A DNA stretch of 35,402 bases from Holosporales bacterium (GCA_031289695.1 JAITPA010000015.1:1-35402); one strand, 5' to 3'; positions 17,131 to 24,858 are shown, counted from the stretch's first letter. Numbers and translations: made by a program. The notes: generated by a model not told the origin, from the letters alone.

Positions 17131-18186
17131 ATGGAGCCGAGAAATAGATATGCAGTCGCAATGTCGGGTGGTGTCGATTCGTCGACAGCAGCAGCGATTC
17201 TTCTGCAGAAGGGCTACGATGTTTTTGGTGTTACCATGGACATACATTCATATTCCGCCGTAGCCGTCAGAAACGCTCGGAACATATGCGATCACCTGGG
17301 AATCTCACATTATGTACTCGATGCAAAGGAGCAGTTCAAGAAGGCCGTTATCGATACGTTTGCGGAGTATTACAGAACTGGGCTAACGCCGAATCCCTGT
17401 GCTTTCTGCAACAGAGATATAAAAATGAGTCTGCTCCTGGAATATGCGGGCACAATGGGGGCGGAGATGATGGCTACCGGACACTATGTGAGTATGACCA
17501 TTAAGGACGGATCTGTCTGCATAAGGGAGGCAAGCAACCAGTCTAAGGATCAGAGCTATTTCCTCGCGCTAGTCCCGAAGGATAAGCTGCAGAGAATCAC
17601 CTTTCCACTTGGGGAGATGACCGATAAAGCCGAAACAAGAAGGATGGCCGAAGCCCTTGGCCTGCCGAACTTTAAGCAGGATGAAAGTCAGGATATCTGC
17701 TTCATCCCGAGTGGTGATTACAGGAAATTCCTCGAGGAGTGGAATAGTGCTGAACCGGCATGCAGAGGAGGCAACGTCAGACATGCCGGCACAGGGCAGA
17801 TTATTGGTACCCACGATGGGCTGATTAACTACACAATAGGGCAGAGGAGGGGGCTTGGAATATCGACTAACGAGCCGCTGTATGTCATTCAGTTAGATGT
17901 TGCAAATAACGAAGTTGTATTGGGAGATACCAAGCAACTCGAAACGAAGAAATTCAAGGCAACAGAAGTGAACTGGCTAATGGATATGCCCGACGCATTC
18001 GAAGCGGAAATAAAGCAAAGATCAGCCTGTAGGAAATGTGGCGCCGAAGTGAAGAAGCTGGGTGAAACCGAAATAGAGGTAACACTACTCGATACCCCAT
18101 CCTCAGCCATCACACCAGGGCAGGTGTGCGCTATGTATAATAACGAAGGCATTGTAATTGGCGGAGGGATAATAGCGAGATGGTAG
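17131..18186 (+). CDS. mnmA: tRNA-specific 2-thiouridylase MnmA
   Basis: MnmA activates U34 of tRNA-Lys, -Glu and -Gln with ATP and inserts sulfur delivered from IscS (encoded at 29386-30600), directly or through relay proteins. The 351-aa product has the PP-loop SGGVDSS (12-18), the catalytic Cys in NPCAFCNRDIKM (C93) and the second Cys in SQDICFIPSGDYR (C190), plus the conserved TIGQRRGLGI. Length is normal. The ATG at 17131 lies 27 bp after the preceding stop and has only a weak GAAAGA before it. A degraded copy of the 3' end of this gene lies immediately downstream (18195-18277). Confidence 0.97.
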   Translation: MEPRNRYAVAMSGGVDSSTAAAILLQKGYDVFGVTMDIHSYSAVAVRNARNICDHLGISHYVLDAKEQFKKAVIDTFAEYYRTGLTPNPCAFCNRDIKMSLLLEYAGTMGAEMMATGHYVSMTIKDGSVCIREASNQSKDQSYFLALVPKDKLQRITFPLGEMTDKAETRRMAEALGLPNFKQDESQDICFIPSGDYRKFLEEWNSAEPACRGGNVRHAGTGQIIGTHDGLINYTIGQRRGLGISTNEPLYVIQLDVANNEVVLGDTKQLETKKFKATEVNWLMDMPDAFEAEIKQRSACRKCGAEVKKLGETEIEVTLLDTPSSAITPGQVCAMYNNEGIVIGGGIIARW

Positions 18187-18194
18187 GACGAATT

Positions 18195-18277
18195 ACAGAA
18201 GTAACAATACTTGACGATTCGTTATTAGCTAACGTGCTATGTATAATAACGGAGATCCTGTGATAGTGATAAGATGA
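18195..18277 (+). pseudogene. Decayed tandem copy of the mnmA 3' end
   Basis: The short gap between mnmA and ispG resembles the end of mnmA. CTATGTATAATAACG occurs identically at 18131-18145 (inside mnmA) and 18237-18251 (gap), 106 bp apart. Upstream, GAAGTAACAATACTTGA in the gap matches GAGGTAACACTACTCGA in mnmA. Translated, the gap gives EVTILDDS and, after a frameshift, AMYNNGDPVIVIR-stop, against EVTLLDTPSS and AMYNNEGIVIGGG of MnmA. The remnant runs into the ispG start codon. It is best explained as a partial duplication or unequal recombination followed by deletions. Confidence 0.65.
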
Positions 18278-19296
18278 CAAAGCAGATTACAGTTGGCAAA
18301 TTGAAGATAGGAGGTGGGGCTCCAATCGCCGTGCAGACAATGACGAACACGGATACTGCCAATGTTGACGCAACAGTAGGGCAGGTGAGGGTGGCTGCGG
18401 GAGCTGGATGTGACCTCATAAGGGTATCTTGTCCAACGAGGGAATCAACGAGAGCCCTTAAGGAAATTATTCAGCAAACAACGATCCCGATAGTAGCGGA
18501 TATACACTTTAACTGCAAGAGAGCCATCGAAGCTATCGAGGCCGGAGTTCATTGCATAAGAATAAATCCAGGAAATCTCTCTCAGGCTGCTGTGGTTGAC
18601 ATAGTGAAGGCCGCATTTCAAGCCAATGGGACTGCTATCAGAATAGGCGTGAATGCTGGATCGTTGGATGGAGACATCGTCGAGAGAGCGGTTGAGAACT
18701 GTAAACTGTTGGAGGACATGGGATTCTTCAATTTCAAAGTGAGTGTCAAGTCATCGGATGTTAGAACCACCATTGATGCCTATAGGCGATTATCCAGAAG
18801 GATAGACTATCCGTTGCACGTAGGAGTTACTGAATCCGGCACATCCTTTTCAGGAACCATAAAATCCGCAATTGGGATAGGATCGTTGCTGGCAGATGGG
18901 ATTGGTGACACGATAAGAGTCTCGCTGGCTGCGAATATTCTCGAGGAAGTTAGGGTCGGTAGACAAATACTGAAATCCGTTGGCCTACTAAAAAACTGCG
19001 TCAACATAGTTGCATGTCCAACATGCGCTAGAACCACAATCGACGTCATTGGAATTGCGTCGGAGCTGGAGGATTATTGTGCATCGATGGCCGAGCCGTT
19101 GAAAATATCGGTGCTTGGATGCGTTGTAAATGGCATAGGTGAAGCAAAAAACTCAGATATAGGGGTGTTTGGATTTCGACGAGATGTTGCGAAGATATAC
19201 GTCAGAGGAACCGAGTACGCTGAGGTTGGAAATTCCGAAATAGTGCTGGCGATCAAGGAGATCATATCCTCTCTAAAAAGAACAGCGGCAAATTGA
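18274..19296 (+). CDS. ispG: 4-hydroxy-3-methylbut-2-enyl diphosphate synthase IspG (GcpE)
   Basis: IspG is the [4Fe-4S] enzyme that converts MEcPP to HMBPP in the non-mevalonate isoprenoid pathway. The 340-aa product begins with the family's APIAVQTMTNTDTANVDAT and has VADIHFNCKRAIEA and INPGN in the TIM barrel. The cluster ligands are C248 and C251 (CPTCAR) and C283 (LGCVVNGIGE), with the catalytic Glu E290. The short bacterial form without the extra middle domain is normal. The start ATG overlaps the decayed mnmA copy, and no Shine-Dalgarno is close, so the remnant may now act as its leader. Cluster supply would come from the ISC genes at 29386-31310. Confidence 0.97.
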   Translation: MTKQITVGKLKIGGGAPIAVQTMTNTDTANVDATVGQVRVAAGAGCDLIRVSCPTRESTRALKEIIQQTTIPIVADIHFNCKRAIEAIEAGVHCIRINPGNLSQAAVVDIVKAAFQANGTAIRIGVNAGSLDGDIVERAVENCKLLEDMGFFNFKVSVKSSDVRTTIDAYRRLSRRIDYPLHVGVTESGTSFSGTIKSAIGIGSLLADGIGDTIRVSLAANILEEVRVGRQILKSVGLLKNCVNIVACPTCARTTIDVIGIASELEDYCASMAEPLKISVLGCVVNGIGEAKNSDIGVFGFRRDVAKIYVRGTEYAEVGNSEIVLAIKEIISSLKRTAAN

Positions 19297-19302
19297 CAGA
19301 CC

Positions 19303-19343
19303 AAGAAAAAGAAAGTGAGTGAAGCGAGGTAATCTCGCTTCAC
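19303..19343 (-). terminator. Terminator between convergent mucR and ispG
   Basis: GTGAAGCGAG and CTCGCTTCAC form a perfect 10-bp stem with a 5-base loop (19319-19343). On the minus strand it is followed by a T-rich tract (TTTCTTTTTCTT), a good intrinsic terminator for the MucR gene ending at 19352. The stem may also stop ispG transcripts. Confidence 0.75.
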
Positions 19344-19351
19344 AGAAGAAT

Positions 19352-19780
19352 TTAAGCAACACGTAACTTTTTGCGTCCTGAACTTCCAAGTCCTGTTGTT
19401 TTTGCGATTGCGCTGCGTCTTCTTGCATAGCTCGGTGAAACAACTGGATAATCCGATGAAAGTCCCCATCTTTCCTTGTATTGTTCAATTGTCATTCCAT
19501 AAACTGTTGTTAGATGTCTTTTCAACATTTGAAGTTTCTTTCCATCTTCCAAGCAGATTATATAATCGTCATGTATTGATTCTTCAATTGGTACGGCCGG
19601 GGTTGGCGCAGGTTTGTTGTTGACATTATCAGCTCTACGAGCTACATTCTCAACAGCGACAAAAATTGTCTCAGTTACTGCCTTAATGTTCTCCGGTTCT
19701 ACCTTGTTACTTGATAAGTAAGCAATTAGCAAATCGACTGTATACTCCATTAATTTTTCCGTTTCTAGATTTGTTGACAT
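19352..19780 (-). CDS. MucR/Ros family transcriptional regulator
   Basis: The 142-aa protein ends with the conserved MucR core: ICLEDGKKLQMLKRHL, TIEQYKERWGLSSDYPVVSP and YARRRSAIAKTTGLG. These regulators of Alphaproteobacteria bind AT-rich DNA, act as global silencers and often control surface and virulence genes. In typical members zinc is held by Cys, Asp and two His. Here the Cys, Asp and first His are present, but the position of the second His (usually T-H-Y) is TVY, so metal binding may be altered or absent. The N-terminal 1-50 is the oligomerisation helix region. AGGAG lies 6-7 bp before the ATG. A strong terminator follows. The 195-bp AT-rich upstream region could hold autoregulatory sites. 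Confidence 0.92.
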   Translation of the reverse strand: MSTNLETEKLMEYTVDLLIAYLSSNKVEPENIKAVTETIFVAVENVARRADNVNNKPAPTPAVPIEESIHDDYIICLEDGKKLQMLKRHLTTVYGMTIEQYKERWGLSSDYPVVSPSYARRRSAIAKTTGLGSSGRKKLRVA

Positions 19781-19975
19781 TTAAAACTCCTAATTCATTG
19801 ACTAAAATAACCCTATTTAAACTTGTATTACATATTAAACCAAAGTGCAACAAAAAAATTTAACTAATTGATGATTTTTTGTGCATTAAGATCCAATGCT
19901 TTGAAATTAGTGTACGAATATTGCTCAAATTTCAACGAATTTGAAAAATTTTAAAAGATTTGGGGGTGTAAAATT

Positions 19976-20533
19976 TTATTGTCTGATTGTCCTAATTTGA
20001 TCCGCAGATAAATCGATTATTGTCGATGGCGATGTATCTTTGGAGTCTCCACCATCTATAACAAGTTCCAGATTATCTCCAAAGACGGATTTTACCATCC
20101 CGTATGATGTGCACGGACTATTTCCATGCATATTTGCGCTTGGGGCGACTAATGGCCTTTGTAGACGTTTGAGAATATTGAGGATGAGACTGTGGTTTGG
20201 TCTTCTGATTGCGATTGTTTCACTGCCGGCAACTACCAGCTTGTTAGCATTTTTTGCTTTCAAAACAACTGTTGTGGGTCTGTCTTCCGAGAACCAGTAC
20301 CTATGGACCAAATGCTCGATCTCATCCGGAATGTATGCCAATTCCTTTGCCATCTGCATATCATCAACTAGAACAAGAAGTGGTTTTGCTGATGGCCTGC
20401 ATTTCAGTTCGTATACCCTCTTTACTGCCTCTTCGTTTGTCGCGTCCGCCAGCAATCCGTAAACAGTATCGGTCGGAGATGCCACAACCCCTCCTGCTTT
20501 GAGTACCTCAACTGCCCGATCGACAACTTCCAT
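19976..20533 (-). CDS. tsaC: L-threonylcarbamoyladenylate synthase (TsaC/Sua5/YrdC domain)
   Basis: This enzyme makes threonylcarbamoyl-AMP from Thr, bicarbonate and ATP for the t6A37 modification of ANN-decoding tRNAs. The 185-aa product is a single YrdC domain: ASPTDTVYGLLADA, KCRPSAKPLLVLV, IAIRRPNH and PLVAPSANMHGNSP are all family motifs. It lacks the extra C-terminal Sua5 domain, so it is the short TsaC form. The ATG is 2 bp after the stop of the Tim44-like gene, so the two are cotranscribed. Confidence 0.95.
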   Translation of the reverse strand: MEVVDRAVEVLKAGGVVASPTDTVYGLLADATNEEAVKRVYELKCRPSAKPLLVLVDDMQMAKELAYIPDEIEHLVHRYWFSEDRPTTVVLKAKNANKLVVAGSETIAIRRPNHSLILNILKRLQRPLVAPSANMHGNSPCTSYGMVKSVFGDNLELVIDGGDSKDTSPSTIIDLSADQIRTIRQ

Positions 20534-20535
20534 CG

Positions 20536-21174
20536 CTACAATTCTATCGACGATGTCTTTGCTAATTTCCAGTCGTTCTCAGTAAATTTTCTTTCGAATA
20601 CCCACTTATGGAGAACATCCCTTGCCAGCCTCTTTGGATTGTCGAAGGAGATGCCTTCTGAAGTTATCATGGCGCTCACCTGAGATACATTAAACGAAAT
20701 AGAGAGCTTCGCTTTGCTTGTTAGTATTTGAATTTTTTCAATAATTGTTTTTTTGTGCTTTATCGAAATTTCCTGTTTTAAGTTGAGGCTTTCTCTTTTC
20801 TGGATTTGCTCAATAAAACTTTTGTAGAGCGTGTTCGATAAATTTGATTGTAGGAAATTTTTATTTGAATTAACGAATGCGTTGAAGATAGCGCCGAACA
20901 TTTCTTCGGCTTTTTCGAGAAAAGTCGTTGAAGTGAATGTTGGAAATTTCTCTTGCAGCTTCTTAATATCATTCAGCATCTTGTTGTTTGCCTGCTGTTT
21001 CTCTGAAATCTGTTTTTGTTTTGGTGGAACGAGGCATTGAACACTTTCTAATATCTTTCCCATTTCTTCTTCACTAATATTTATTACAACGTTTTTTGTT
21101 TTTCCAAATTCATTGTATAATTTATAAAAAATAAAAACAGCGAGAATTATAAGAATCAGCAACAACATTTCCAC
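20536..21174 (-). CDS. Tim44/TimA family membrane-anchored protein
   Basis: The 212-aa product has an N-terminal membrane helix (about 3-20, MLLLILIILAVFIFYKLY), a charged linker and a C-terminal Tim44-like domain (about 80-212). Recognisable segments are FLEKAEEMFGAIFNAFVNSNKNFLQ, LSNTLYKSFIEQIQKRE and the end HKWVFERKFTENDWKLAKT. It is the alphaproteobacterial relative of the mitochondrial import-motor subunit Tim44, thought to be tied to the inner membrane and to protein export or quality control. The gene begins 22 bp after the rnpB 3' end and runs into tsaC. TAGGTGG precedes the ATG. Confidence 0.9.
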   Translation of the reverse strand: MEMLLLILIILAVFIFYKLYNEFGKTKNVVINISEEEMGKILESVQCLVPPKQKQISEKQQANNKMLNDIKKLQEKFPTFTSTTFLEKAEEMFGAIFNAFVNSNKNFLQSNLSNTLYKSFIEQIQKRESLNLKQEISIKHKKTIIEKIQILTSKAKLSISFNVSQVSAMITSEGISFDNPKRLARDVLHKWVFERKFTENDWKLAKTSSIEL

Positions 21175-21196
21175 CTAGCCCTTCAAAAAAACATCC

Positions 21197-21580
21197 AGTG
21201 GCAGTCTATAAGCCGGGTTCTGTCGGAGGAGATATCTCCCGTGTTTGATCATTCATCTAGGCTTAATGTTACCAATAAGCTCGAGCAACCTACCCGGATG
21301 ACTACGAGTGTAAGCTCTCACGAAACTAGTTCACGCCATCCCTATTTGGTCTTGCTTCAGGTGGGGTTTGCAGTGCCATCCCTGTTACCAGAGATGCGGT
21401 GAGCTTTTACCTACGCCTTTTCACCCTTACATCGAAACCGATGCGGTATACTTTCTGTTGCGCTTTCCCTATTGGATATCTTTCGACAACCAACGCCGGA
21501 CGTTATCCGGCACCTTGCTTACAATGAAGCCCGGACTTTCCTCTATGAAGTGAATCACAGCGATCAACCAACTGCCACTA
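21197..21580 (-). ncRNA. rnpB: RNase P RNA (class A)
   Basis: On the minus strand the 5' conserved GAGGAAAGTCCGGGC occurs at 21543-21529, and the 3' partner ACAGAACCCGGCTTAT at 21222-21207, the universal P4 and J-region elements. The ends AGTGGCAGT and ACTGCCACT (21579-21571 and 21205-21197) pair as helix P1. The length of about 384 nt is normal for bacterial class A. A T7 run follows P1 on the minus strand and probably serves as the terminator before the Tim44-like gene. The RNA processes the 5' ends of pre-tRNAs together with the RnpA protein. Confidence 0.96.
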
Positions 21581-21586
21581 ACTGTT

Positions 21587-21615
21587 ATTATACACTATGT
21601 TTCTGCAGGTTTGAA
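21587..21615 (-). promoter_or_regulatory. Promoter of rnpB inside the end of tmk
   Basis: On the minus strand TTCAAA (21615-21610) and TATAAT (21592-21587) are 17 bp apart. The start would be at about 21580, exactly at the P1 5' end of rnpB. The promoter lies in the last codons of tmk, and the -10 overlaps its stop. Confidence 0.7.
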
Positions 21616-22205
21616 ATGATTTCTGCGTGGATTTCTTCGATTGAGAGACTTCCATCTATCACGATGAATCTATGCGGTTCTTCCTGTGCCAAATCTAAGA
21701 ATCCCTTGCGAACTTTTTTATGGAACGATAGATCCATCTGTTCGAATCTGGTTTCGATGTTTCCGTTTCTCTCAAGAGACCTTGAAATTCCAATTTTTGG
21801 ATCGATGTCTATCAGGTATGTAATATCTGGAAGTATCCCATTTGTAATTTCGCTGTAAATTATATTTAGAAGATTGATATTTACTTTCTTGCATATGCCC
21901 TGATACACAACAGATGAATCCTGATATCTATCGCAGACAACGGATATACAGTTATCTAAGGCAGGTTTTATTTTTCTAATCCAGTGATCGGAGCGAGCGG
22001 CGAGGTATAAAAGTGATTCCGTTATTGGTGCTATTTTGTCGACATCGCCAGTTAGGAGTGTTTTTCTTATTTCCTCGGAGAGAGGTGTTCCACCAGGTTC
22101 TCTCGTCAGAACTACTTTTATCCCAATTGAGATAAGGTATTCCGACAGAAGTTTTGCCTGGACACTTTTCCCAGCTCCTTCACCACCTTCGAAAGTTATA
22201 AGCAT
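21588..22205 (-). CDS. tmk: Thymidylate kinase
   Basis: Tmk phosphorylates dTMP to dTDP. The 205-aa product has the P-loop GGEGAGKS (7-14), TREPGGTPLSEEIR (dTMP binding) and the DRYQDSSVVYQG motif, all diagnostic. Length is normal. Its start overlaps the stop of xthA by one base (TAATG), so xthA-tmk are translationally coupled. The 3' end contains the promoter for rnpB. Confidence 0.97.
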   Translation of the reverse strand: MLITFEGGEGAGKSVQAKLLSEYLISIGIKVVLTREPGGTPLSEEIRKTLLTGDVDKIAPITESLLYLAARSDHWIRKIKPALDNCISVVCDRYQDSSVVYQGICKKVNINLLNIIYSEITNGILPDITYLIDIDPKIGISRSLERNGNIETRFEQMDLSFHKKVRKGFLDLAQEEPHRFIVIDGSLSIEEIHAEIISNLQKHSV

Positions 22206-22969
22206 TATTGTAGTACATCCATAATGATTGGGGCATGATCAGATGGCCTTACTAGTTCTCGCATTTGTACATCTACCATACATCTAGTCACACTGACATT
22301 GTTAGTTGTTAACATGTAGTCTATTCTTAGGCCGTGATTCTTTCTGAAGCTTTCACGCCTATAATCCCACCATGTGTATATCTTTTCGGTGCCAGCGATT
22401 TTCCTGTGATTATCTATTAGGCCTACGTCAAGCATATCATGAAATGCCAATCTTTCTTCACTTGTGCAACAAACTTTTTCGGCCCATAGCTTTGGATCAT
22501 AGACGTCTATGTTGCCTCTTGTTATGTTGAAATCTCCGCCGATGATTAGGCGTTCAGTTTTTGCTATATTACTCAGGTATGTTGTTAGTATATCAATAAA
22601 TCTCAGTTTATAAAAAAACGGATCAAGAGAAGTATCTAACCCACCATTCGGAACATATACAGATGCAATTGTGAATCCATTGATGAGTGCTTCAACGTAC
22701 CTCGCGTGTGTATCTCCTCTAAAGATATCACTTCCAATTTTTTGTTCTTCTATTTTGTGTTTCGATAATATAGCGACTCCGTTATATGTTTTTTGCCCAT
22801 ATACAAGACAGTTATACCCAATGTCTTCTAATGGTTCATAGGGAAACATTTCAGTTGTACATTTTAATTCCTGCAGCAAAATTACATCTACGTTGTTATC
22901 TCTTAGAAAAGAGATAAGTTGGCACAAACGGACTCTAACTGAATTGACATTCCAAGTTGCTACGATCAT
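22205..22969 (-). CDS. xthA: Exodeoxyribonuclease III
   Basis: This is a 254-aa member of the exonuclease-endonuclease-phosphatase fold used in base-excision repair: AP endonuclease and 3' exonuclease or phosphodiesterase. Catalytic residues visible are N7 (ATWNVNS), E34 (LLQELK), the Asp and Asn of GGDFNITRG, and the final SDHAPI His. The YxxWDYR-like TWWDYR and RIDYML segments also fit. It is divergent from plsY with only 29 bp between start codons, so the promoters must overlap or lie inside the opposing genes. Confidence 0.96.
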   Translation of the reverse strand: MIVATWNVNSVRVRLCQLISFLRDNNVDVILLQELKCTTEMFPYEPLEDIGYNCLVYGQKTYNGVAILSKHKIEEQKIGSDIFRGDTHARYVEALINGFTIASVYVPNGGLDTSLDPFFYKLRFIDILTTYLSNIAKTERLIIGGDFNITRGNIDVYDPKLWAEKVCCTSEERLAFHDMLDVGLIDNHRKIAGTEKIYTWWDYRRESFRKNHGLRIDYMLTTNNVSVTRCMVDVQMRELVRPSDHAPIIMDVLQ

Positions 22970-22998
22970 ACTTTTCGTGTTAAAAGACGTTATGATAA

Positions 22999-23604
22999 AT
23001 GTATTCTATTATGAATTTGCTGGTTTTGACAATCATAGGCTATCTCGTCGGTACGATTCCAACCGGATTTGTCTTAACGAAATTTATGAGTGGAATAGAT
23101 CTTAGGGCCTGTGGGTCTCACAGTACCGGAGCAACAAACGTCCTAAGGACATGTGGGAAAAAACAGGCTCTATTTACGCTCGCCATTGATGCTTCCAAAG
23201 GTGTAATTTTCTCGCTGCTTATAAAGTTATTATGTGACAATCAATACGGACTGGTTGCGGTTTTTGCGTGTATAGTAGGCCACGCGTTTCCGATTTGGCT
23301 TAAGTTTAAGGGAGGGAAGGGGGTGGCCACATCCGCTGGAATATTTTTAACTTTATCGCCGTTGTTTGCATGTGTTTCTATATTTATTTGGGCATTTATT
23401 GCGAAGGTATTTAAGGTTTCATCTGTAGCATCAATGGCCCTCGGTATTTCATTCGCCGTATTGACGATTTATGGATACTTTGTAAATTCAACTTCAACGA
23501 AGCTAGGCGTAATGCTATTTGCAATATCAGCTTTAATATTCCTTACGATAACACACATTGAAAACATAAAGAGATTGGTATCAGGGCGAGAAGAGCACGT
23601 CTGA
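22999..23604 (+). CDS. plsY: Glycerol-3-phosphate acyltransferase PlsY
   Basis: PlsY transfers acyl groups from acyl-phosphate (made by PlsX, 2685-3707) to glycerol 3-phosphate in the inner membrane. The 201-aa polytopic protein has about five to six hydrophobic helices and the active-site motif GSHSTGATNVLR (39-50), the family's GSGNIGATN variant. It also has the second loop GHAFPIWLKFKGGKGVATSAG and a third loop near the C-terminus. A second possible start is the ATG four codons later. Length is normal. Confidence 0.95.
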   Translation: MYSIMNLLVLTIIGYLVGTIPTGFVLTKFMSGIDLRACGSHSTGATNVLRTCGKKQALFTLAIDASKGVIFSLLIKLLCDNQYGLVAVFACIVGHAFPIWLKFKGGKGVATSAGIFLTLSPLFACVSIFIWAFIAKVFKVSSVASMALGISFAVLTIYGYFVNSTSTKLGVMLFAISALIFLTITHIENIKRLVSGREEHV

Positions 23605-23677
23605 TTTAGGAAACGGTTCCTCGATACGATATTTATTAATAGGAGTTAGTATAACTTCGTATGGGCTAGAAAATAAT

Positions 23678-23706
23678 TTGACCTTCATGAAGGCATGCCA
23701 TAAACT
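23678..23706 (+). promoter_or_regulatory. Possible promoter of the 23802 gene
   Basis: TTGACC (23678-23683) and TAAACT (23701-23706) are separated by 17 bp. The start would fall near 23713, just before the first of two hairpin repeats (23715 and 23755), giving a leader of about 90 nt. Confidence 0.45.
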
Positions 23707-23714
23707 AAAACACA

Positions 23715-23772
23715 GGTAGCAATTCAGCTACTTCAAAAAATCATAAATAATATTGGTAGCAATTCAGCTGCC
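23715..23772 (+). repeat. Two direct copies of a hairpin-forming 15-bp repeat
   Basis: GGTAGCAATTCAGCT occurs at 23715-23729 and 23755-23769, 40 bp apart. Each copy extends into a small hairpin with the same AATTCA loop: GTAGC/GCTAC in the first, GGTAGC/GCTGCC in the second. They lie upstream of the gene at 23802, probably in its leader. Change at the stem ends with pairing kept (GCTAC versus GCTGCC) hints at RNA structure rather than a DNA site. Confidence 0.6.
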
Positions 23773-23801
23773 TTCAATCAGTTTTTTTAGGAGAATTTAA
23801 A

Positions 23802-24335
23802 ATGAATATAAATGAATTATTAAACGGATATGCTTGCACAAATGGAAAATGGAACAAAAAAGGTGACATTAAAGATTTGTTATCAAGGGATGATCTATTG
23901 CGTTTGCTACAACAAAAATTCAGCAAGCCAGGAGTCGAAAAGAAAGAAATCAAAGAAATGGTATTGTTGATATTTAAGCATGCAACAGAAAATCGCGGAC
24001 CTTGTCCAATTACTGAGTATCCAATTGTTGGAAGCCATCCCGGTCAAATGTTGTATGCGAATACGCCTTACAATGAAGTTAATTGTCCATATCATGACAC
24101 CACTTCTGAAACACCACTCCCGCTCGCAGATGTATCAGCTTTATTTGAACAAATTAATGGAAAATCGTTTGATAGAGTTGGAAGAATAGGTTGGCTCGAT
24201 ACTGTGATTATAACTATACCTTTAATAGGAATTAGAGTTGGAATTAAACAGGGTCGAGCCGAATTATTTATTAATGTTATAGATGGCACAATATCTTTGG
24301 GCAAAATAAGGTTTAGATCTTTGCAGAGTTGTTGA
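23802..24335 (+). CDS. Hypothetical protein (177 aa)
   Basis: I recognise no family. There is no signal peptide. The N-terminal third is charged and helical (DIKDLLSRDDLLRLLQQKF). The middle holds PCPITEYPIVGSHPGQ and NCPYHDTTSETPLP, Cys/His/Pro-rich segments that might bind metal. The end is beta-rich and hydrophobic (WLDTVIITIPLIGIRVGIKQ and ELFINVIDGTISLG). The Shine-Dalgarno is good (AGGAG, 8 bp). It sits behind a leader with two hairpins and ends in TTTAGATCTTTGC, a 13-bp sequence repeated after the next gene. Presence of a leader and Shine-Dalgarno support a real gene. Confidence 0.75.
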   Translation: MNINELLNGYACTNGKWNKKGDIKDLLSRDDLLRLLQQKFSKPGVEKKEIKEMVLLIFKHATENRGPCPITEYPIVGSHPGQMLYANTPYNEVNCPYHDTTSETPLPLADVSALFEQINGKSFDRVGRIGWLDTVIITIPLIGIRVGIKQGRAELFINVIDGTISLGKIRFRSLQSC

Positions 24336-24820
24336 CAATATCACGAAACAATGAGACAATATAACTATAGTTGAGCCTTGGGGAGGGCGTTATGAAAAAG
24401 TTTGTCGTGGTTGGTTTGTTCGCGTTGTTTGGAGGTGCGACAAGTGGTACTTGTACGTATAATGAGAATGGACTCAGAAAAATAGTAGTTGATCTTGGGG
24501 AATTTCAGGCCCTCTATAATGTAACGTGTTCACCCTTATGGAAGTTGGTCGAGATATATGAAACTGGTAACGTGAAGGTGGGAAATCCAGATGTAATGGA
24601 TGAGGTGGATGGAATGATTCGTGAATTAGATGGATTCATCACTCCACAGAAAATCTGTAAAAGTCTGGATTTCTCATCAGCAGTGGAAGTTTACTTGTGC
24701 TCTGATTTGAATGGATATGATACTGAGGATGAACAGAAAATTGGCCAAGAAATCATCCAAAGATGGAAGGATCTTGGGTTTTCATCGAAAACTAGAAATC
24801 CGTAATCTTTAGATCTTTGC
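24312..24820 (+). repeat. Direct repeats of TTTAGATCTTTGC flanking the 24392 gene
   Basis: TTTAGATCTTTGC occurs at 24312-24324 (3' end of the 23802 gene) and 24808-24820 (just after the 24392 gene). The match extends imperfectly as RRAGTTRTT. The two copies bracket the small secreted gene, 496 bp apart. This could mark a duplication or insertion boundary. Confidence 0.5.
24392..24805 (+). CDS. Small secreted cysteine-containing protein of unknown function (137 aa)
   Basis: The product starts MKKFVVVGLFALFGGATSGT, a signal peptide. The mature part of about 118 aa has four Cys residues (TCTYNE, TCSPLW, KICKSL, LCSDLN), fitting two disulfides in the periplasm or outside the cell. It is acidic and mostly helical. 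The frame is open upstream to 24371, but 24392 has GGAGGG directly before it and gives the signal peptide. It is bracketed by 13-bp direct repeats and followed by a terminator-like hairpin. No family recognised. Confidence 0.75.
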   Translation: MKKFVVVGLFALFGGATSGTCTYNENGLRKIVVDLGEFQALYNVTCSPLWKLVEIYETGNVKVGNPDVMDEVDGMIRELDGFITPQKICKSLDFSSAVEVYLCSDLNGYDTEDEQKIGQEIIQRWKDLGFSSKTRNP

Positions 24821-24858
24821 GAAGTTATTCCAATTCAGCAGTCGTTCTTGCGGTTACT

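Noticed and set aside
21368-21553. Open frames on the plus strand across rnpB
   Set aside because: The region is the conserved RNase P RNA; the frames are incidental.
23715-23772. Two-copy repeat as a CRISPR remnant
   Set aside because: There are only two short copies, a 25-bp spacer, no cas genes, and each copy is itself a hairpin in a probable leader.
24332-24365. TTGACA and TATAAC before the 24392 gene read as a promoter
   Set aside because: The spacing is 22 bp, too long for sigma70, and the alternative -10 hexamers at better spacing match poorly.
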